From Lepturacanthus savala (taxonomy: Eukaryota > Chordata > Actinopteri > Scombriformes > Trichiuridae): a stretch of 64,000 bases of DNA. This document shows positions 51,801-61,100 of the stretch, in pieces; the stretch's first letter is position 1; each line of letters starts with the position of its first letter. The position numbers and the translations under genes were made by a program. A model generated the notes under the pieces. It ran no database searches. It saw nothing but the letters and a program-made list of their open reading frames with translations, and was not told where the DNA came from. Location: positions 6,220,934-6,284,933 of the forward strand of contig CM060477.1 of the NCBI GenBank assembly GCA_030544235.1. Direction: 5' to 3'.

Positions 51801-52150
51801 CTCGAATTTGATTGACTGATTTTCTCTGAGTTGCTTTTATGTAGGTCACCGCTGACTCCTTTAAGGGAGCTCTTTCAGGTGTGGCTCTGAGGGACCCGGC
51901 ACACAGCCGGGGCCTGAACCTGTGGCTGTGAAAGGCAGGTCATAAATCCCTTTTCCTCCTCTGGTCTTACTGCCGACGTCACTGTCAATCTGCTGCAACA
52001 TATTGGCCTCCCTCCTTAAATCAAGATTTATAATAGTTTTACGATAAAGCCCAGCTGGACTTCAAACACGAGCTGCATTGAGCAGCGACAGAGGAGAACA
52101 AATATGGTCCGGGGGCCTCCTGATCAATATAACAGGTGGCCCATCAGTCA
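51801..52150. promoter_or_regulatory. Candidate regulatory block (CRE and posterior HOX-type words)
   Basis: Half-to-full CRE GACGTCA at 51975-51981 followed by GTCAATC, and a HOX11-13/CDX-type TTTTACGATAAA at 52037-52048. GC-balanced, repeat-free. About 5.5-5.9 kb upstream of the predicted dll4 start. Inference from motifs only. Confidence 0.3.
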
Positions 52151-53470
52151 GCTTAACACGATCAGATATATATGACTTACCTCATAGACATGTACTATAC
52201 AACACCAACTCAATCTGACATATATGCACACTGTAAAGTCTGAATCTGTTTCACCTGATGTACTCCTGTAACTTTTACTTTTTCTCCACCAGGCATCCAC
52301 ATCATATTTGCAGTAAAGGCAGCTTTAAATGACTACATGTGTTATCAGTTCTTTTCTTTTTCTCAGTGCGCCTGCAGTCAGAAAGCCTGAAATTGGTTTT
52401 GGTTTTGTGGAAAAGGAGTGTGATTAGATCTAGAGAAACACATTTGGATTATGTATGTACAGTATCATCAACAAATAATGAGTTATACAAACAATTGCTT
52501 AAACAAACAACTAATACTTTTGGGCAAATAAGCTCTTCGGTTTCATTTTACAATGTGGAAATTATGTAGTTTGATCTCTTTGTAATTAAGTATTTAGTGT
52601 CACTGATGTTGCTGATGAAGACAAGTCTGTGGGGTTTTTTTCTGTGAACAAACAAAGTTATGTTTACATTCACTGGCTCTCAACAAAATGCATTGTGTGA
52701 ATCTTTGAGACCTGACCAGTCAATGTATTTCCTTCCTTATTAACATTTGCAAATCAGATTTTTTCTTTTACCGGACGTTTGAATTTGTTGAACTTTGACC
52801 CAAGCTGCTCTGACCTTGTGAGCCAAGCTATAGGCTGAAGACTACTGCTTTGTACTGCATTTCAAGATGAAATCTGGAAAGCTCATATCAACTCGTAGTC
52901 AGTACAGCTCAGGAGAAAGATTTTTGTAATCTGCTATTTGACAATAAATTAGAATCATTCAAAGGCACACATGGTGCAAGAGCCTTGTTATTCTTCTACA
53001 ATTCAAATACAATTCAAGCTACAACAAACAAAATAGGGACTCAGTGGTAAAAAGGTTGCTCCATACAAGGCAGGGGTCATTCTAGAGTCAGCATAGATGC
53101 AGGGTTTAACCAACAAATCCTTGAGTGAGTCTAATATCATGCTTCAATCAATAAATATTGTGATGACTACTTAATAACTGAACTGTCAAAAAACAGCTTT
53201 TCCTTCTTGATAAATCTCCTGGCGGGTGCTTCACATGCTGAGCTGAATGTCTACTCCAGGGAAGGTTTCAGTTTTCAGTGTTTCACTCTGAACACTGGCT
53301 CCAACGCAGATTTGGTTTGCTAAGATTAAAGTACTTTTAAACAGCTTAATCCATTGATAGATTACATTTGAGATTGATATTGACAAGCTTATGAGAAAGT
53401 TTATTTGCCTAAAATGGCAACAATTTCAAAGTTTTAGTTGCATTTATATGTACAGAAGCGCTCGCTCTTT
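52151..53470. other. Intergenic, nothing recognised
   Basis: AT-rich with no clear repeat or exon. Confidence 0.6.
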
Positions 53471-53640
53471 GTTTCAAAATGACTCATAAAGAGCAGGTGA
53501 TAAAACGAGGCTGACGTCATGGCAGCATTCTTGCTTCGTATTTAATACAGCAGCATTCTGCACATTCCATCGACAACAATAGATATTCTCGTGTCCGCTC
53601 TCCGGCCAATCAACCTGTTTACACTTCCTTGTCAGAAGAT
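53471..53640. promoter_or_regulatory. Candidate dll4 upstream enhancer (AP-1, CRE, SOX, CCAAT, FOX, ETS)
   Basis: In 155 bp: perfect AP-1 ATGACTCAT (53479-53487), perfect CRE TGACGTCA (53512-53519), SOX ACAAT (53576-53580), CCAAT (53606-53610), and an adjoining FOX/ETS pair, TGTTTAC (53616-53622) with CTTCC (53624-53628). It lies about 4.1 kb upstream of the predicted dll4 start. FOX and ETS sites together are usual in endothelial enhancers. Function is inference. Confidence 0.4.
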
Positions 53641-56210
53641 CACAGTTTATTCATGAGAACCGGCCAGAATGGTGAGAACAGGAACTGTGGCTTTCTCCAT
53701 GGCGTTCCTCAAAATCCACAAACAACTGGAAAGGCATCCGATCTACGGACAATCTGAAGTGGAACTGCCGAACTCGGACGGTTTTTCTCTCTTAAAAAAA
53801 GTAGAAGGCGAGGGTGGGAAGCAGAGGAGACATGAGGATAGATGCGTTTCTTCATTTTCCATGACACCCACGTACAAGCTTGTGCTCACACACACATGGG
53901 AACATCAAAGCTCTTAGATGAAGGGTCGAGCATGAACTAAGGTCTGGTCAGTCGGACCCTGCTGTGTAAGCTGGAAAGCAGAGTGCTTTGATGCGACATC
54001 TTAATGTATGCAGGGTCCCCAGCTTGTGGTTTCAGTGAATCGGTCCAAACAGCCTCGGTATGAGCCACACCAGAGCGGTTGGTTTTGTTTCAGGCTCCAG
54101 TTGCTGCTGCCTGGCATTGCATAAGAGTGTAATAATACAATGCATTTTCAGTGAGGGATGTTATAAATAAAACCACAGAAAGCATTCGTTGACAGCGGCT
54201 CAGCTCGCCCGCGGCTCCTCCATAGGACGCGTTTGACACCACACGACATGGATTTAAATTTTATCAAATTGTTCTTTCGGTGCTTTTTGATTCTCAGCTA
54301 CTTCGCCCTAACTCAGTTATATCTATTTTTGACTGAGCGCACGGTTTGCAGGTAATGAGCCATTAAGTCAATATGTGACATGTGTATCCAGTGCAGTGTA
54401 ATAAAAGCAGAGGCCATATGACATTGACAGCATTATGATAAATTATAGCCAGTGTGTATGGTTTGTTTCAGAACATACGGCTCACATGTCGTTCATTTTC
54501 CCCTCATAGCGAGGAGAGTTTTGTGTTATCAGCTGTGCTCACCTGTTAAACCTGCTATAAATTGCACTTGTCAAACTTTTTATGGCATTTTCATGTGAGC
54601 GGGATATGAGACATATGGCTATAAAAGGAGATAAGGGTAAAACTGTGGGTAAATATTAAATACCATTATTGGCAGGAAAGGTGATAATAAGGGAAAATGT
54701 AGAAGTGCAGCTTAGTTCATCCATGAAAGAAAAAAAAACAAACACATTAAAGTGCAGATGAATAAGATCCTCTATTACGAGATTTTCAATAATTCCATCC
54801 TCATGAAGCACTTAACAACACACAAAGATGTCCAATGTAAAAATGCAATTTAGAAAAGAATCCTCAGCATTTTAATGTCAACGAGTAACAGAACTAGCAG
54901 CTGAGAGTGTATAGACAGAAAAAAAAAACAAAAAAAAAGGGGCTGCATGGCATACAAGCTTCGCCGAGCCAAAGCCATTGTGTCTCTGTGGACTCACTGG
55001 AGACACAACAGGTGTGTCAATATGACAAGCATTCAACCAATCCACCGTGTCTGCGTCATATAAACACTGAATAAATATAGATGCTCTCCATTTTCACTCT
55101 CAGCAGCGCACAGCTACCATAGAAAAACAACAGATGAAATGCAAACATGCGGAGATCATGCAGAGTTCAAGGGACAAACCGCAGTCGTAATAATGTGCCG
55201 TCCCCTTCAGAAACAATAAGCTGGACTTTACGAGCATAAAATCATCGAATAATTCAGGGCTTGCCATGAGCGAGAGGAACAAAACCGTTTGCGAGGTTGT
55301 AAGCCTCTGCTTTCTGTTAGACGCGCTTAGGAAAAGAATGTGAGCTGACAAACTCGATTTTATTCCGATCACCAATGCAGCCATAAAACATTGGAACTTG
55401 GAACCAATTAGTCAATGACACGATAACAATGTCATGGAAAATAAAACGAGTCGTTGAATTTAGTCTTCCACTTAGATTGAGTGGTGATTGTGTGTGTATA
55501 ATGAAAATGTTGTTGGCCCATGAGAAAAGATTCAAATCATTTTAATGCTACTTTACTCACATTGGAAACATGAATTATAGTTCAACAGCTAATAAAACGT
55601 TACAGTAATGTTTGCTTCATCACATATTTATGATGTTTCTATCCATGTGCTCCATAAAGGGCAATTGTTTTTTTTGTGATATTGCCACAGTGTCTACAAC
55701 ATGGGAAATAACACAACCCACTAAATTTTATTACAGCATTACTGTAGTAGTTCCTTTTCACAAATGCACAACTGACGCCAGACAGAATATCGGATGAACA
55801 GGTTGGAGGAAATTGGCGAGTCCGTTCCGTGAACAGACGACGGAAAACGGTGCGTCGGCCGGGCTTGCCAGTCTCTCCCACCAGATGGTAAATGAGAGAG
55901 ACAAACACAACCAATCAGATGATCAAAAACAACCCATGTATATTAGGGGAAAAAACACAGAGGAAGTGCAACTACTTGTCATATTGATGCAGTTTGACGG
56001 TTATTTTATTTGACTATAGACTGTATGTGTTATGAAACTTTAGGGCTTTACAGATATTTCAGTGTAGGTAAGCTAAAATCATTTTATTCCAGATGGTATC
56101 ATATATAGAGGGACTTATTAATCATGTTTTGTATGTAGTGGCTGAAACAACAGCATCTGCCTATTGTTACACTACAAAAACTGAAATCTTAACAGGTACA
56201 CAATTAACAA
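53641..56210. other. Intergenic, nothing recognised
   Basis: No repeat or exon recognised. The 82-codon frame at 53669-53917 and the 94-codon frame at 55100-55384 show no known domain. Confidence 0.6.
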
Positions 56211-56215
56211 CTACT

Positions 56216-56402
56216 TACAATTAGTTCAATATGGAGTAGAATGATCTTATTCCACTAGCAGATAATTTATTTTATTTTTTTTCTGATTTGGGTCAATTTG
56301 GTCTTGTTTTAACAAAACAGTTTCTTAAAAAAAGAACTTGAAATAAAATAAATTATCTGCCAGTGGAATAAGATAATTATACTCGATATTGAACTAATTG
56401 TA
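56216..56402. mobile_element. Palindromic MITE (62-bp arms)
   Basis: Left arm 56216-56277 and right arm 56341-56402 are inverted repeats. The outer 17 bp (TACAATTAGTTCAATAT) pair perfectly and the inner 45 bp with about five mismatches, around a 63-bp loop. A flanking ACTACAAAAACTGAAATCTT may be part of a larger element. No coding capacity. Confidence 0.7.
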
Positions 56403-56624
56403 CCAAATACAAGATATGCGTGTAGAGCTGTAAAGTTATTTTTGGGGGAAGGAGAATTTGTCAGTTGATTAGTTTCGCTGTCAATTTCAGGCCATTCGAT
56501 TAAATCTTTTATTCTGATTCTGGGAACCTTGCTGCACCCTGTCATTCCCATTAACTGTTAAAGGCCCAGGAGGAAGAATAAACCAATTTTACAGATGCAG
56601 GCGATAATGCCTCCTTGTGCGTGT

Positions 56625-56745
<121 letters not shown>

Positions 56746-56749
56746 CTCA

Positions 56750-57600
56750 TTTGCATACAGCTGAATAGTTATGTCTCCCGTCCCGCACATTACACCCGCA
56801 TGAGGGCGAGAGAGGGACACGCGTCTCAACAATAGGAGGCACGCTGCCACTAAACCGTAAAACGCATGGGTGGGCATGAAGGAGCACACGCCACCAACAA
56901 GATGAAACAGACCCAAAATATAACCCGTTGAAATTGGGGGTGGGGGGGGCAGAGACACAGTATGTCTATGTATTTATAACCTCAATATGTCTATTTTATT
57001 AGTGGAAATAAGCTATAAATGTATAATTTATAATTTAAATGTTTGTTTATTGGAATACCTGCTCTGGTAATTGTTGGTATATGCTATTGATCTGTTTTTT
57101 TTTTTGTTTTTTGTTTTTAAGAAACAGAAATGCTGCGTCAATAGCAATTAAAACAAATATGCGGGTTTTGCCCTTTACCGCGCGCATTTTTATAATTTCC
57201 CTGTTTGTGTTGCTACCCGAGGGAGAGCCACACGTCTGACCTTTCGCAGAGAATGAGGGGTCTGAAAGGAAATAGTGCGCACCGTGCGGGCTAATTAAGG
57301 GCGCAATTGAGCGGAAATAAGGGCAAAAGGGGGTGCGTGGAAGACAGTAATTGAATTTCATCTTTCTGTTCTCAAAACTTTTCGGCTCTCCTCCTCCATT
57401 GTCCTTAAACCCGCATGTCCACAGTGTGTAAATGTGCGTCCGGGCGCATTGTGCGCTAAAAATAAGCCAACAGATGTTTGGGTCTTGTTAATAATCGCCC
57501 GGTAGCCTGCCCGCGGTGGTCAGCGCGCAACGGTGCCAGTGGGTATTAAATCTGGATAATTGTTGTTGGGTTGGAAGGGAAGGGGGTTGAATATGTAAAG
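56750..57600. promoter_or_regulatory. dll4 proximal upstream region
   Basis: Changes from AT-rich (56960-57130) to CpG-richer sequence (57160-57600) toward the promoter. SOX-type ATTGTTG words lie at about 57069 and 57558, and a TTGTTAATAAT word at 57485. No coding content; a plausible promoter-proximal control region. Confidence 0.35.
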
Positions 57601-57601
57601 T

Positions 57602-57693
57602 GGGCGGTGTCAGTGGAAGTGACTGGCAGTTTATGTAATGAGCGGCGCGGTGCAAGTCTATATATCTGGGAGGAGACACACTACGGTTCATTC
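57602..57693 (+). promoter_or_regulatory. dll4: dll4 core promoter (GC box, TATA, initiator)
   Basis: A TATATATC box lies at 57659-57666. An initiator-like TCATTCA follows, with its A at 57690, 31 bp from the first T of the TATA box, which is the usual spacing. A GC box (GGGCGG) lies at 57602-57607. The transcription start is therefore predicted at about 57690. No transcript evidence is available, so other starts remain possible. Confidence 0.6.
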
Positions 57694-58122
57694 ACTAGTA
57701 ATAAGGCGAGTGATGAGCATACGAGGAGCGGACTGACGCGTCAAGTTCAGCAACCAAAACAAGCTCTGAGCCGCGCGCACGCACGGCAGCGGCGAAGTGA
57801 CCATTGTGGAGTACAGTACCGTGCGACGAGGGGACGCCTGCTGACAGAAAAGAAGCAGGACTTGGATATTAGACATCATCCCTCGCCTTTGGATAACTTA
57901 GGGAAAGGATTGGGGGACGCTTTCTCTGGACGCTTTTTTGACGCACACACGCCCACAAGGAGCTACGGAGAACTCCCTGGGAGTGAAGAAGGATTTATAC
58001 GTGTTTTAGAGCTTTTTTAAATCTATTTGATCTTTTTTTTTTTTACCTCGGTTTAAATACTTTGGAATAGCATTCGCTGCGTAATTTGCTGGTGACGCGG
58101 CTGCCCTGGAGAAGCGAGAAGG
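57690..58122 (+). other. dll4: dll4 5' untranslated region (predicted)
   Basis: About 433 nt between the predicted start site and the dll4 ATG, with no intron needed. GC-rich and CpG-rich around 57740-57840, then a T-run at 58033-58044. The only upstream ATG is the 7-codon ORF at 57713. A longer frame covering 57571-58020 begins before the predicted start site and is not considered coding. Confidence 0.55.
57713..57736 (+). other. Short upstream ORF in dll4 5'UTR
   Basis: Seven codons (MSIRGAD) then TGA. It is the sole ATG between the predicted start site and the dll4 start codon, and terminates 386 nt before it, so reinitiation is possible. Whether it is translated is unknown. Confidence 0.4.
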
Positions 58123-58176
58123 ATGGCAGCCTGGTTCACCTTTACCATCGCATTAAGCACCACGTTGATAACACAG
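58123..58176 (+). CDS. dll4: dll4 coding exon 1
   Basis: Encodes 18 residues from MAAW, most of the signal peptide. The donor is CAG/gtatga and the exon ends in phase 0. The ATG context (AAGGATGG) is a strong Kozak match. Intron 1 (58177-58313, 137 bp) is short and shows nothing notable. Confidence 0.92.
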
Positions 58177-61100
58177 GTATGAAGGAGGATATTCACATCT
58201 CCCCCGGTGGTCCTGAGACAAATGGAAAGCCACTTGTTTCATGCTTTTTTCCCTTCTTTTTCCAAGAGTAATTTATAATGTAACCACAACAATCGTATTC
58301 CCTTCTCTTTTAGGTATTTGGATCCGGTGTTTTTGAGCTTGATCTCCACGAATTTAAAAACCACAAAGGTTTGCTGGCGAACGGGAACGCGTGCAAGCCC
58401 AACTGTAGGACTTATTTCAGAATTTGCTTGAAGAACTATCAGGCCGTGGTCTCGCCAGGTGACTGCATCTTTGGGAGTACAATGACACCGGTGCTGGGGA
58501 CGAACTCCCTCAGCGCCAAGGACAGTGGCACTTTATCTAGACCGATTCAGATACCGTTCAACTTCGGATGGCCGGTAAGAAGCGTGGAGGCACCGCGACC
58601 CACTTTTATTTGTTTCGATGCAATATCATTTTGTTTTCATAGTGAGCTGCTATGCATGTTGGGAGCGCAGCGGTTATTGGTCAGCTCATCTAATCCATAT
58701 CATTAGGTAATACGCTGGAACAAATCGGACAGTGATGTTCATTTGAAAAATCCACAGATCCATGCGGTTGATTTCTGCATATTTTTCTTTTTAAGCATTT
58801 AGTGCGATTACAGTAGCTGCTTTTAAAATCAAACAAAACTGAAAAAAACTATTAAATAATAAGCTGCATGAAGGAATATATATTATTTACATATATATGT
58901 ACACATATTCATCTGGATGATAATTAAATGCATGTGTCTTCTCCTTAGGGGTCATTTTCTTTAATAATTGAAGCCTGGCATTCACCTTATGGAAATCTAC
59001 CTGTAGGTAAGTGCAACATTTTTTTACCACAGGAGGGAGCTCTGTCTGTACATTTAACACAGGAGGCTCTCCAACAACATTTTTGCACAATTACATGCAG
59101 AAAATTGCAAAACATTGAGGTATCAAACGCAGCTTAGTCACGCAACATGTTTCTTTCCCACCTCTTGTTTAATTGTTCATAATTTCACACATTTTCATGC
59201 CTATTCGCCCTCTTTGTTATGAACTTCAGAACACCTTTTTCATTCTTATACCCAATACAATTGAACTTCCTCTGGTTTATTTTTGGCGTGGGAACGAGCT
59301 GTGGGCTTTGGTGAGAATACACAGTGCCTGCCAAAAACCCCTGACTACATCTTCCTGTATTTTACACCTTACTCTGTTCCGCCCTTTGGAAGAGTGGACG
59401 GGGCCTGGGAATGTTTTTGCTGACGGAAAGAAAGAGGAAATTTCAACCTGAGTTTATCTTTCATCTAAGCTGTATGGGATTTGATAAGGGATGCAGCTTG
59501 TTACTGGGCAGATTATTAAAGTGAAAGCGGCTGACTTTTGAACCCGCGACCATTTATGACAGTTCTTGACATAAAAAGCTTAATCATCCTAAAGGGCACA
59601 GATAGGTTGCAAGCTTACATCCCACATTAATTCTGACTTCTGTCCCCCTCTTTTTTTTTTCCTCCTTTCAGACACCAACAACCCAGACTTGTTGATTAGC
59701 TTTTTCGCCATCCAAAGACAGCTGGGTGTAGGGACCGATTGGTCTCAGGACACGCAGTCCGAGAAGCAGACAGAGCTGAAGTATTCGTACCGGTTCATCT
59801 GCAACGAAAGTTACTACGGAGAAAGTTGCTCCAAAAAATGCACGCCCAGGGACGACCGGTTCGGCCACTACACCTGCACCCGAGAAGGGCAGCTGTCCTG
59901 TCTGCCTGGATGGAAGGGGAAATACTGCGAAGAACGTAAGCAATCACCTACTATTTACACCTGGCTGATTCATTCTGTATCAATAATTCCTGATTTCTCT
60001 TTAGCATGTTGGCCTCAATGTCAGTCTGTTGAAAGTAGAGTCTTGTTCCTATGAGCTTGTGGCTGTGTATTTTAGAGCATACAGATTAATGGTAAAGTGA
60101 CCATTGCTTACCTTAAAAGTTTCTTATGGCAGGCGATGATTGTGGCTCCTCATGGTGTGTTCCTTAAAAAAATAGAAACAATTTTTAAGCATAAACTCAC
60201 TTTAGATATCAGTAGTATGTCAAATATAAACTTAAAGCCACAAGATGTTGAGCGCTACAACCAGACATGACATAAGGATTTCTGGGAGTGTGCAATTTTG
60301 GTGTAGAATGCATTTTTCGGGGATATTTTCCTTTTATTGGGTGTAATCATGTAGTTCTGACATGTATTCAGTTGTGGGTTTGTGAACTATTGTTGCATAT
60401 TGGTTTGAGGGACATTCAGCTTAGCATGACAACAGGCACATTATACTTGTGCAAATCCACTTGGCCAAAATCATAGACCAACACCCCCATGTTTTTGGAA
60501 CACTCTGAATGGGCCTATAAGGAATCCACGATGCCATTTGGCTCCACAATATACCAGGGCTCTTTTTTTCACCAAAACAAATTAATCAAAGAGTAGATTG
60601 GAAGGAGGCACCGTGAGAGTAATACTTACCATGTGCTGGATATGTGACCACATGGGTGACAAAGGATCTGTCATCTCATGTCACATGGTGGCGAAAGAGA
60701 AATTGGCATGTGCTATTTGGACTGTGGCGCCAAATTCTAACCAGATGGGTTCACGTGTCGCAATTACAGACACATCAATCGTTGGTGACTACAGAAAATA
60801 TACACAAGAAAGATAGATTGGGCATCTTTCAGACACTATAATTTCCCCCCACCTCCCTCACACTCCCATACGTCAGTTTAACAAGCCTGGTCATATGGGC
60901 CTTACATTTTGAGAAGCGCAGGCACACCCTAGCTAGCAATATTTGGCTCCCAAAATGTTCTGAAAGCATTTGTTTTTGGTTCTGCAATATTAGGACAGAT
61001 TATTAAATGTTTGCTCATGTAGTTTCCCAAGGAATCCTGGAAGGAATGTTCCAAAATGTATTGGGAATGTCTATGTGTTAGCTTGGACATTAAATATAAG

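Noticed and set aside
53040..53130. tRNA-like words (ACTCAGTGGTA) suggesting a tRNA or SINE head
   Set aside because: No B box or cloverleaf could be formed; may be a very old SINE relic but not supportable.
57571..58020. 149-codon frame overlapping the dll4 leader
   Set aside because: Starts upstream of the TATA box and lies in the predicted promoter and 5'UTR; not Delta-like. A GC-rich leader keeps frames open by chance.
58371..58706. 111-codon frame including dll4 exon 2
   Set aside because: Same frame as the exon, but begins at an internal out-of-context ATG position and reads through the donor at 58575; replaced by the spliced model.
59689..60054. 121-codon frame including dll4 exon 4
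   Set aside because: The part after 59935 is intron 4 read-through.
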